From contig DASSRK010000036.1 of the NCBI GenBank assembly GCA_035701825.1, positions 26,578-90,577 of the forward strand: DNA of 64,000 nucleotides, written 5' to 3'. Each line of letters begins with the position of its first letter. Position 1 is the first letter of the stretch. Positions 42,801 through 48,650 of this stretch are shown in pieces. The DNA comes from CADEED01 sp035701825. Its GTDB lineage: Bacteria > Pseudomonadota > Gammaproteobacteria > Steroidobacterales > Steroidobacteraceae. Under the pieces are notes generated by a model. That model was given only the letters and a program-made list of their open reading frames with translations, had not been told where the DNA came from and did no database searches. Position numbers and translations under genes: made by a program.

Positions 42801-43039
42801 TGATGGAAGCGGGGCGGCTGCGATTGCGGCCCATCATGATGACTTCGTTCGCCTTCATCCTGGGCGTGATGCCGCTGGTGTTCACCAGTGGCGCCGGCGC
42901 CAACGCGCGCCGCGCCATCGGCATCGGCGTGGCCGGCGGCATGCTGAGCGCGGCGCTGCTCGGCGTGCTGCTCGCGCCCGTGTTCTACGTCGCCGTCCGC
43001 CGCCTCACCGGCGAGCGCCTGGAAATGAACCGCAACTGA
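39899..43039 (+). CDS. RND multidrug efflux permease (HAE1 family, AcrB/MexB type)
   Basis: A 1046-residue proton-driven inner-membrane pump starting at GTG. It begins LPHYFIDRPVLAWVIAILIM and shows all HAE1 landmarks: FYPGANADTVEHTVTQIIEQ, DRLMYFTSSSNSSGSA, the TM4 proton-relay aspartates in IGIVVDDAIVVIESVERLM, and a duplicated C-terminal half with GLITIIGLAAKNAILIVEFA. Length is normal and no residue is obviously missing. Substrates cannot be read from sequence, but drugs, dyes, solvents or plant phenolics are typical. It forms an operon with the adaptor and is followed by a palindromic repeat. Confidence 0.95.
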   Translation: MLPHYFIDRPVLAWVIAILIMVGGGLAITRLPAAAYPDIAPPQVAISAFYPGANADTVEHTVTQIIEQQLTGLDRLMYFTSSSNSSGSAVITLVFENGTNPDTAVLQTQNRVKLAEARLPSEVVVQGLSVSKMNNDFILALGVRAPNGALTGPELNNIVSSQVLDPIQRIPGVSRADQFGSSYSMRIWLNPDKLRAFRMSASEVLNTVRAQNVQFATGAIGAAPSAPEQQITAPVSAEGRFTSVEEFENVILRTEPNGTSVRLKDVARVELGLQDYGFDVRLDNAPVSGFGVNLLPGANALDVADAVKARMNELAKNFPPGVEWFVALDATTFITHAIHEVIFTLCAAVVLVFIVMLVFLQSFRATLIPTLVVPVALMGAFIGMQIFGFSINQLTLFGMVLAIGIVVDDAIVVIESVERLMREEHLSPRDATRKAMDQITSPIIAISLVLAAVFVPAAMQTGSVGVIYQQFALTIAISMLFSAFLALSLTPALCATLLRPEHLKENRFFKLFNRSYEYAQDHFLSGVRFSLRHKAWWLTGYGVLIVVGVLVYMRVPGSFVPDEDQGYVLGQVQLQPGSTIQRTREVMQRVGEKLRQSPAVLQVFEVSGFSFNGNDESAGIFFVRLKELEDRKESAQDVIGWAYQNVAFSERDASVFFFNLPVISGLGQFGGFDMWLEDRGNKGPDALLAAQNLLVQKASQNPVLQGVRYQGLAPSPRLELKLDRAQAKSMGLSVDDVYNAIQLMLAPVYVNDFYYQGRVLRVQMQADAGFRMNEDSLNRFYLPTNITNNAFVPQGETTSDGMVPLASVLRSKWVVAPPTVQRFNGFAAASIGGSHAPGHSSGEAMKTMQEIVSKDLPPGFAIDWAGQSLQEIRAGAEAPLLFSLSMFVVFLCLAALYESWVTPIAVLMIVPVGIIGSVLAAKLTGQSDDVFFKIGLITIIGLAAKNAILIVEFALLAQQRGMKLYEAVMEAGRLRLRPIMMTSFAFILGVMPLVFTSGAGANARRAIGIGVAGGMLSAALLGVLLAPVFYVAVRRLTGERLEMNRN

Positions 43040-43051
43040 ACGGCCGGAGAA

Positions 43052-43083
43052 GACGGTGCCGGAGCATGCATTCCGGCATAACT
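43052..43083 (+). repeat. REP-like palindromic element, copy 1
   Basis: Core GCCGGAGCATGCATTCCGGC flanked by GACGGT and ATAACT, 13 nt after the RND pump stop. The core forms a hairpin with 7-bp TGCCGGA/TCCGGCA arms. The same 32-bp unit recurs twice at 46796-46875. Confidence 0.85.
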
Positions 43084-43212
43084 TGAGCGAAGCTACCGCC
43101 CGGCAAAACCCAAGGAATCGGCCAGGTCCCGCCGTCTAACCTCGTCGTCCGGAACCGGGGCGCCTGGGAACTCCACTCACTCCACGTGAGTCGATATTCG
43201 CAAGAGGTGTTT

Positions 43213-43614
43213 ATGAAGACTTCACTGTTAGTCACGACCCTCGCCGCGGTCACCTTCGCCGGATGCGCCTCCGGCCCGAAGCTCGACTACCGTGAGTATG
43301 CGGGTGAGCCGATCAAGTCCTTCTACATGCCGGACTACGATGGCTGGACGCCCGTCTCTGACCACCAGCTCGTCGTCTGGACCGGCATCAACACGGCCTA
43401 TTTGCTGTCGGTCAAGGGCTACTGCCCCGATCTCAAGTTCGCCAACGCCATTGCGGTCACTTCCACCGCCAACACGGTGGACAAGTTCGAGAAGGTGATC
43501 GTGGGCAGGGACCGCTGCTTCATCGATGAGATCCGTCCCATCGACACGAAGCAGATGAAAGAGGATCGCAAGCTGATCTACGAGCAGAGGAAGCAGGCGA
43601 AGCAGCAGTCCTAG
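43213..43614 (+). CDS. DUF6491-type lipoprotein
   Basis: A 133-residue lipoprotein with lipobox FAGC at residues 14-17. The mature chain has the DUF6491 pattern: GEPIKSFYMPDYDGWTPVSD, HQLVVWTGINTAYLLSVKGY, CPDLKFANAIAVTSTAN, then a second cysteine in RCFIDEIRPID. The function is unknown. I recall this family as common among Xanthomonadales and relatives. I start at 43213 because AGAGGTG precedes that ATG and a signal sequence follows. Confidence 0.85.
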   Translation: MKTSLLVTTLAAVTFAGCASGPKLDYREYAGEPIKSFYMPDYDGWTPVSDHQLVVWTGINTAYLLSVKGYCPDLKFANAIAVTSTANTVDKFEKVIVGRDRCFIDEIRPIDTKQMKEDRKLIYEQRKQAKQQS

Positions 43615-43641
43615 TGCTGCCCGGCTGATCCGCGGCATGCC

Positions 43642-43674
43642 AGGCCCCCGGCGCCCACGCGCCCCGGGGGCTTT
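43642..43674 (+). terminator. Rho-independent terminator after the DUF6491 gene
   Basis: GCCCCCGG (43644-43651) pairs exactly with CCGGGGGC (43664-43671), followed by TTT. It ends transcription of the lipoprotein gene before the convergent MAPEG gene. Confidence 0.75.
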
Positions 43675-43686
43675 CGCACTCGATCG

Positions 43687-44088
43687 TCAGGCCGACGCGA
43701 GCAGCGGGATCAGCATCATCACCAGGCCGACCCAGCCCACCACCCACATCAGGGTCCGCACCCCGGTGATGCCACTCAGGTAGGCAGGCACGTACAGTAC
43801 GCGCGCCACCAGGAACACCCACGCGCCGTTGACCGCCATCGCGCCCGCCGTGTGCGTGATCAGGTTGAGCAGCGCAAGCGTGATGAACACCGGCAGCGCC
43901 TCGTGCATGTTGGCGAGCGCGCGCTCGGCGCGGCCGCCCAGCCTGGATTGCGGTGGAGGCTCGTCGCGCGGACCCAGGGCCACCGCGACCTTGTCCCCCA
44001 CACCGGCCCCGGACAGGTAGCGGAAGCGCGCCGGCAGCAGCGTCTGGAGCACGAACAGTGCGAGCACGAGCAGGATCACCAGGACCAT
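43687..44088 (-). CDS. MAPEG-family membrane protein
   Basis: A 133-residue four-helix inner-membrane protein. The family motif lies in GRAERALANMHEALPVFITL (E-R-x-x-x-N-x-x-E), with helices VLVILLVLALFVLQTLLP, ALLNLITHTAGAMAVNGAWV, VARVLYVPAYLSGITGVRTL and WVVGWVGLVMMLIPLLAS. MAPEG proteins act in glutathione and eicosanoid metabolism in eukaryotes, but bacterial roles are mostly unknown. GGAGG 6 nt before ATG 44088 fixes the start. Confidence 0.88.
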   Translation of the reverse strand: MVLVILLVLALFVLQTLLPARFRYLSGAGVGDKVAVALGPRDEPPPQSRLGGRAERALANMHEALPVFITLALLNLITHTAGAMAVNGAWVFLVARVLYVPAYLSGITGVRTLMWVVGWVGLVMMLIPLLASA

Positions 44089-44184
44089 CGGCAACCTCCA
44101 TGGGGCAGTCAGGGCATTAACTACGTCGCAAAAATACATCGAATCAGCGCCGGACAGGGCGCTCACCGTAGAATCGCCGCCCAT

Positions 44185-44823
44185 ATGAAGACGAAGGGAC
44201 TGCTGCTTCTAACATCCCTGCTGGTCCTCGGCGCCTGTGGCCGCCGCGAGCCCGCGCCCGCGCCGGTGCGCGCCGACTGGTTGCTCCAGTCGCGCGTGGC
44301 GTTCTTCGAAGCCGACCGCAAGACGCCGCGCCCCGCGCCCAAGGAGAGCCTGCGGCTGTGGGTGCCCTACGTGGTCGGCGACCTGTACGGCGCGCCCAAC
44401 GCCGGCGAGCTCGCGCCGGTCAAGCTGAAGCCCGACCTGACGTTCTCGCTGGACCTCAACAAGAGCCACGAGAAGCTGGCGCTCGCGCTGGTGCCCACCG
44501 AGTTCTCGCAGAAGTGGATGACCATCGAGCCGAGGGAAGCACGCATCGCGCGGCTCTCCCCCTGGGTCATGCCGGTGGATGGCATCACGCCGGTCGGCCT
44601 GTGCGAGTGGTTAGACATCGACACCGGCGACAAGCTCATGCTGGTGTACCTCGACCGGCCCGCGCGGATCCGCGGCGAGATCGTCTACGAAGGCCGCAGC
44701 CTCAAGTTCGACATCGAGTCGAAAGAGGCGGGCTACCTGTGGATCCGCCAGCCCGAGGGCAGCGGCGAATATCGTGTCGCGCCCTGGCCGGGACGCGTGC
44801 TGCTCGCCGTGATGCCCAACTAG
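44185..44823 (+). CDS. Hypothetical lipoprotein
   Basis: A 212-residue predicted lipoprotein (MKTKGLLLLTSLLVLGAC, lipobox LGAC). The mature part is mixed alpha/beta without repeats: RLWVPYVVGDLYGAPNAGEL, LTFSLDLNKSHEKLALALVP, GLCEWLDIDTGDKLMLVYLD, RPARIRGEIVYEGRSLKFDI. I recognise no family. It is followed by a clear terminator and then the GH43 gene on the same strand. Confidence 0.7.
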   Translation: MKTKGLLLLTSLLVLGACGRREPAPAPVRADWLLQSRVAFFEADRKTPRPAPKESLRLWVPYVVGDLYGAPNAGELAPVKLKPDLTFSLDLNKSHEKLALALVPTEFSQKWMTIEPREARIARLSPWVMPVDGITPVGLCEWLDIDTGDKLMLVYLDRPARIRGEIVYEGRSLKFDIESKEAGYLWIRQPEGSGEYRVAPWPGRVLLAVMPN

Positions 44824-44825
44824 CA

Positions 44826-44846
44826 GCCGGGCGATCCGGCATTTTT
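44826..44846 (+). terminator. Rho-independent terminator after the hypothetical lipoprotein
   Basis: A stem of GCCGG/CCGGC with loop GCGAT is followed directly by ATTTTT. A second run, TATTTTT, follows at 44851. It separates the lipoprotein from the GH43 gene 50 nt downstream. Confidence 0.7.
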
Positions 44847-44895
44847 CTGCTATTTTTCCGATCCGCCGACCCTTCCGTTACCAGAGAGCGCGAAC

Positions 44896-46095
44896 ATGCA
44901 ACGACACTTTCTCGCGGCAATGACCAGCATTGCGGCGTCCGTGACCCTCCTGACCGCCTGCGGGAAGAAAGAAGAGGCCCCGCCGGCGCCCGTCGCTGAA
45001 GCTGCGAAGCCTGCCGAACCGGCCGGCGCCGATCCGAAGCTGTTCCTCACCCAGCCCCTGGACATCGAGATCTACTCCGCCGATCCGTCGGCGCACGTGT
45101 TCAACGGCAAGCTCTACGTCTACCCCTCGCACGACTTCGAATCGGGCGCTCCCGCTGATGCCTTCGGCGGCCAGTACGCGATGAAGGATTACCAGGTACT
45201 GTCGTTCGACACCGGCATCGGCGGCCACGTGACCGTCAACCCGGTCGCGCTCGACATCAAGGACGTGCCGTGGGCGGCCAAGATGATGTGGGCGCCGGAT
45301 GCCGCGCAGAAGGACGGCAAGTTCTACCTGTACTTCCCGGTGAAGGACCCGGAAGGCGTGTTCCGTATCGGCGCCGCCGTCGGCGACAGTCCGGTCGGTC
45401 CGTTCAAGGCCGAACCCGAAGCCATCCAGAACAGCTTCAGCATGGACCCGGCCGTGTTCGAGGACACGGACGGCAAGTACTACATGTACTTCGGCGGCCT
45501 GTGGGGCGGCCAGCTGCAGAGGTGGAAGACCGGCAAGTACGACGCGAACGACGATTCGCAGCCGCCGGATGACCAGCCGGCGCTGTCACCGAAAGTGGCA
45601 CGCATGGCCGATGGCATGACCGAGTTCGCCGAGAAGCCGAGGGATCTCGAGTTAACCGACGAGCACGGCAAGCCGATCCTGTCGGGCGACCACCAGCGCC
45701 GCTTCTTCGAGGCGTCGTGGATGCACAAGTACAAGGGCAACTACTACTTCTCGTACTCGACCGGCGACACGCACACCATCTCGTACGCGATGGGCAAGTC
45801 GCCATACGGGCCGTTCACCTACAAGGGCGTGATCCTGCAGCCCGTGCTCGGGTGGACCAATCACCACTCCATCGTGGAAGTGGACGGCAAGTGGTACATC
45901 TTCTATCACGACTCGCAGCGTACGAACGGCGTGAGCCACCTGCGCAACGTGAAGGAGCCCGTCGAGATCAAGTACAACGACGACGGCACCATCCAGCCGA
46001 TCGATCCGTACTTCGGCGACGACATCCCGCCGGCCGCGACGGCTGCCGCGGATGAGGCACCGGCCGAGGCGGCGCGAGCACCCGCCGCGAACTGA
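44896..46095 (+). CDS. GH43-family glycosidase lipoprotein
   Basis: A 399-residue glycoside hydrolase of the five-bladed beta-propeller GH43 family, typically beta-xylosidase or alpha-L-arabinofuranosidase. It is a predicted lipoprotein (LLTAC at 18-22) followed by a Pro/Ala linker. The catalytic triad is readable: Asp in IYSADPSAHVF, Asp in FSMDPAVFEDTDGKYYMY and Glu in RRFFEASWMHKYKGNYYF. GWTNHHSIVEVDGKWYIFYH near the end is also conserved. The tail is Ala/Glu-rich. Membrane anchoring suggests action on oligosaccharides in the periplasm or at the surface. A strong terminator follows. Confidence 0.9.
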   Translation: MQRHFLAAMTSIAASVTLLTACGKKEEAPPAPVAEAAKPAEPAGADPKLFLTQPLDIEIYSADPSAHVFNGKLYVYPSHDFESGAPADAFGGQYAMKDYQVLSFDTGIGGHVTVNPVALDIKDVPWAAKMMWAPDAAQKDGKFYLYFPVKDPEGVFRIGAAVGDSPVGPFKAEPEAIQNSFSMDPAVFEDTDGKYYMYFGGLWGGQLQRWKTGKYDANDDSQPPDDQPALSPKVARMADGMTEFAEKPRDLELTDEHGKPILSGDHQRRFFEASWMHKYKGNYYFSYSTGDTHTISYAMGKSPYGPFTYKGVILQPVLGWTNHHSIVEVDGKWYIFYHDSQRTNGVSHLRNVKEPVEIKYNDDGTIQPIDPYFGDDIPPAATAAADEAPAEAARAPAAN

Positions 46096-46120
46096 TCGCA
46101 GGCGCGTCAGCGATGACATG

Positions 46121-46149
46121 AAAGGGGCGGCGCGAACCGCCCCTTTTTT
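46121..46149 (+). terminator. Rho-independent terminator after the GH43 gene
   Basis: AAAGGGGCGG (46121-46130), loop CGCGAA, and exact complement CCGCCCCTTT, extended by three further T residues. A textbook intrinsic terminator 26 nt past the GH43 stop. Confidence 0.9.
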
Positions 46150-46165
46150 CGTGGTAGCCACCGCG

Positions 46166-46188
46166 GAAATGGGGTCAGGCCCCATTTC
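46166..46188. repeat. 23-bp near-perfect palindrome AAATGGGG...CCCCATTT
   Basis: GAAATGGGG and CCCCATTTC flank a 5-base centre, TCAGG. It lies 22 nt before the histidine-phosphatase start, so it could act as an operator. Its AAATGGGG arm is also found at 25106, suggesting a dispersed motif. Confidence 0.6.
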
Positions 46189-46209
46189 TGGCTTATCATC
46201 CGGCACTTC

Positions 46210-46797
46210 ATGAACGACGTGCCCGATCCGACTCCGGCATCTCCCTCGCTGATGAAGCGGCACCGCGCGTTCCTGGCGCCGCTGTGGTTGTTAGCGCTGG
46301 GCGGCGTGCTGGTGCTCGCGGCCGCGGTCATCTACTGGAATTCGGCCACCACCACGACCGTCGTGTTGTTGCGCCACGCCGAGAAGCAGGCCGGCGCCAT
46401 CGACGATGCGCCGCTGACGCCGCAGGGCGAGCAACGCGCGGCGCGCCTGGCGCAGATGTTCGGGGACGCGGATCGATTCGGGCGCGTGCAGCGGATTTAC
46501 GTGACCGACACCCGCCGCACGCAGCAGACCGCCGCCGGTCTCGCGCAGCGACTCGACCTCGAGCCCGTGGTGGTCGAAGCCAAGAGTTCCATTTCCGACC
46601 TGGCACACCGCGTGCTGCGTGAAAACCGGGGTGGCGTCGCGCTCGTGGTCGGCCACAGCAATACCGTGCCCGAGCTGGTCGCGGAGCTCGCGGACACCGA
46701 CCGCGTGCCGCCCATCGGCGACCAAGAGTTCGACACCTTGTACGTCGTGACCGTGCCGACCATCGGCCGCCCCTCCGTACTCCGCATGAAGTACTGA
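46210..46797 (+). CDS. Membrane-anchored histidine phosphatase family protein (SixA/phosphoglycerate-mutase-like)
   Basis: A 195-residue protein with one N-terminal membrane helix (FLAPLWLLALGGVLVLAAAV) and a periplasmic branch-2-like histidine phosphatase domain. The catalytic RHG appears as LLRHAEKQ. The second Arg is in YVTDTRRTQQTAAGL, and the second His is in VALVVGHSNTVPELV. The acidic residue after RHA and the minimal size resemble SixA-type domains, but the membrane anchor is distinct. The substrate is unknown. The stop codon abuts the paired palindromic repeat. Confidence 0.88.
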   Translation: MNDVPDPTPASPSLMKRHRAFLAPLWLLALGGVLVLAAAVIYWNSATTTTVVLLRHAEKQAGAIDDAPLTPQGEQRAARLAQMFGDADRFGRVQRIYVTDTRRTQQTAAGLAQRLDLEPVVVEAKSSISDLAHRVLRENRGGVALVVGHSNTVPELVAELADTDRVPPIGDQEFDTLYVVTVPTIGRPSVLRMKY

Positions 46798-46875
46798 GAC
46801 GGTGCCGGAGCATGCATTCCGGCAAAACTCGGTCGTCGTGGAGTTATGCCGGAATGCATGCTCCGGCACCATCTC
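46796..46875. repeat. Inverted pair of REP-like elements (copies 2 and 3)
   Basis: Two 35-bp arms (46796-46830 and 46841-46875) are inverted copies of each other with 33 of 35 positions matching, separated by 10 bp. Each contains the core GCCGGAGCATGCATTCCGGC and matches copy 1 at 43052. The pair fills the space between the stop codons of two convergent genes (46797 and 46878). It would form a very stable hairpin in either transcript. Confidence 0.92.
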
Positions 46876-46877
46876 CG

Positions 46878-47348
46878 CTACGCGGGCAGGCCGCGGATCG
46901 CGATCGCCCTGCGGATGAAGGCTTCGTGCTCCGAGATCGAGAAGTGCGCCTTCACCAATCCCTTGATGGTGCGTTCCTGGTTCACGAGGTACGTCACCCG
47001 CTGCACCCAGAAGCCCAGCGGTCCGTTCACGCCGAACATCTTGATGACCGACTTGGTTTCGTCCGACAGCAGGATGAAGGGCAGGCCGTACTTGTCACGG
47101 AATCGCCGGTGACTGTCCGGGCTCTGCGGGCTGATGCCCGCAACCTTGAGCCCGGCGAGACCGATCTCCCGGTGCAGGTCGCGGATGGAACAGGCTTCGC
47201 GCGTGCACCCGGGCGTGAAATCGGCGGGGTAGAAGTACAGGATGACCGGGCCGTCCTTGATGAGCCCGGTGAGTGTCACGTCCTTGCCGTCCTGGTCTGG
47301 CAGCGTGAACTCCGGCGCTTTCTGCTCGATTCCCAGCATGGGCGGCAT
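46878..47348 (-). CDS. bcp: Peroxiredoxin, BCP/PrxQ type
   Basis: A 156-residue thiol peroxidase that reduces hydrogen peroxide and organic peroxides with thioredoxin. The core PADFTPGCTREACSIRDL carries the peroxidatic Cys of TPGCT and a resolving Cys five residues later, the atypical two-Cys arrangement of BCP/PrxQ. GISPQSPDSHRRFRDKYGLP and YLVNQERTIKGLV complete the fold. Starts at 47348 (MPPM) or 47339 (MLGI) are both possible, and neither has a clear ribosome site. It is divergent from tRNA-Ala. Confidence 0.9.
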   Translation of the reverse strand: MPPMLGIEQKAPEFTLPDQDGKDVTLTGLIKDGPVILYFYPADFTPGCTREACSIRDLHREIGLAGLKVAGISPQSPDSHRRFRDKYGLPFILLSDETKSVIKMFGVNGPLGFWVQRVTYLVNQERTIKGLVKAHFSISEHEAFIRRAIAIRGLPA

Positions 47349-47481
47349 CTTACGAGCCAACAGCCTGCCGGGGCCACCCACCGTCCCCATTTGGCGTCAG
47401 ACGCAGTTCGCGTGACACCCGAATCGAGTTTCCCTACAATCGCGCGCCTTCCGGACGACCGTCCGGACCGGAACCACGTGT

Positions 47482-47557
<76 letters not shown>

Positions 47558-47611
47558 TTTCACGGGCTCGCGCCCAGGGTCTGAACGGGCCTGTAATATC
47601 TCGCCCAGCGC

Positions 47612-47687
47612 GCCCCCGTAGCTCAGTGGATAGAGCGACCGCCTCCTAAGCGGTAGGTCGTCGGTTCAACTCCGGCCGGGGGCGCCA
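47612..47687 (+). tRNA. tRNA-Arg (anticodon CCU)
   Basis: A 76-nt cloverleaf. The acceptor GCCCCCG pairs with CGGGGGC, the discriminator is G, and CCA is encoded. The anticodon stem-loop ACCGC-CTCCTAA-GCGGT gives CCU, decoding AGG. It lies 54 nt after tRNA-Ala and is probably co-transcribed. Confidence 0.95.
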
Positions 47688-47701
47688 ACTCAGCTGGCGA
47701 T

Positions 47702-47926
47702 TCAATTCGTCCACCACGCCACGAATTCCCTGAACTCGATGTAACCATCGCCCGCGGTATCGGCGGCCTCGAAATCCAGCAGACACTCCTCGCGCGACAC
47801 GTCGCCGTCGAGCACCCGCAGCAGCACGTGGAATTCATTCGGGTCGATGTAGCCATCGCCATTGATGTCGCAGAGATCGAAGACCCGGCGCGATTCGGCA
47901 AGTGCGGATTCGGTCAGCCTGTTCAT
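47702..47926 (-). CDS. Small EF-hand protein
   Basis: A 74-residue cytoplasmic protein with two EF-hand loops. The first, DINGDGYIDPNEF, is canonical for calcium (D-N-D-Y-D-E positions). The second, DTAGDGYIEFREF, keeps positions 1, 5, 9 and 12 but has Ala at position 3. It therefore resembles a minimal calmodulin lobe (calerythrin/calsymin-like), perhaps a Ca2+ sensor or buffer. GGAGG gives correct spacing for the ATG at 47926; the ATG at 47932 is too close to it. The gene converges on tRNA-Arg with 14 nt between them. Confidence 0.85.
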   Translation of the reverse strand: MNRLTESALAESRRVFDLCDINGDGYIDPNEFHVLLRVLDGDVSREECLLDFEAADTAGDGYIEFREFVAWWTN

Positions 47927-48045
47927 GGTCATTCCTCCGTGGAGAACCATGGGGCCAATCTAGGCCTCGGCTGCTTAAGCCCAACTGAACCGGCCGCCGT
48001 TTGACAGATTGCATTCGAACCGCGCGGCGGCAATGCTTGCGCGCC

Positions 48046-48462
48046 ATGCGCCAATCGATGTTCGTGCTCCAGGCACACGCCAACCGCCGCGGTCTCAACG
48101 AGATCACCGACAGCGTGCGCAACTGGGTGGCGAAACAGGAGATCCGCTCGGGCCTGCTCACGCTGTTCTGCCGCCACACCTCGGCTTCGCTGCTCATCCA
48201 GGAAAACGCGGCGCGCGCGGTGCGCAACGACCTGGAGAAGTTCTTCGACGACATCGCGCCCGAAGGCGGGGACTACGAACACGACGACGAAGGGCCGGAC
48301 GACATGCCGGCGCACCTCAAGACGGCGCTCACGCAGGTGCAGCTCAACGTGCCGGTGATGGACGGCAGGCTGATGCTGGGCACCTGGCAGGGTATCTACC
48401 TGTTCGAGCACCGCGCGCATCTTTCAACGCGGGAAATCGTGCTGCACCTGGCCGGCGAGTGA
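48046..48462 (+). CDS. YjbQ/UPF0047 family protein
   Basis: A 138-residue protein of the YjbQ family. Motifs are GLLTLFCRHTSASLLIQENA (conserved His-Thr-Ser-Ala), DLEKFFDDIAPE, DDMPAHLKTALTQVQLNVPV and LMLGTWQGIYLFEHR. Family members form a beta-barrel with a metal or phosphate pocket, and thiamine-phosphate synthase-like activity has been reported for some. The physiological role is unclear. The first in-frame ATG, 48046, gives the usual family length. Confidence 0.88.
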   Translation: MRQSMFVLQAHANRRGLNEITDSVRNWVAKQEIRSGLLTLFCRHTSASLLIQENAARAVRNDLEKFFDDIAPEGGDYEHDDEGPDDMPAHLKTALTQVQLNVPVMDGRLMLGTWQGIYLFEHRAHLSTREIVLHLAGE

Positions 48463-48650
48463 GTCGCCCGGCGAGTCGCTCGCCGACATCGACGCGAAGC
48501 ACTGCGCTGGGCCGGTCGACCGCTGCGCACGGCGCGCTGCCAGAGATTTCCTACAAATCGAGTCTCGCCACTGTTAGCAGACGCCCTTGTAGAGTGTCGC
48601 TCGTACGGGGTTTCCCTCAGCGCGAGCACTGCGATTGATTTTTGCCGGCC

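Noticed and set aside
48001..48006. TTGACA just upstream of the YjbQ gene as a -35 box
   Set aside because: The sequence 17 nt downstream (GCGGCA) does not resemble a -10 box.
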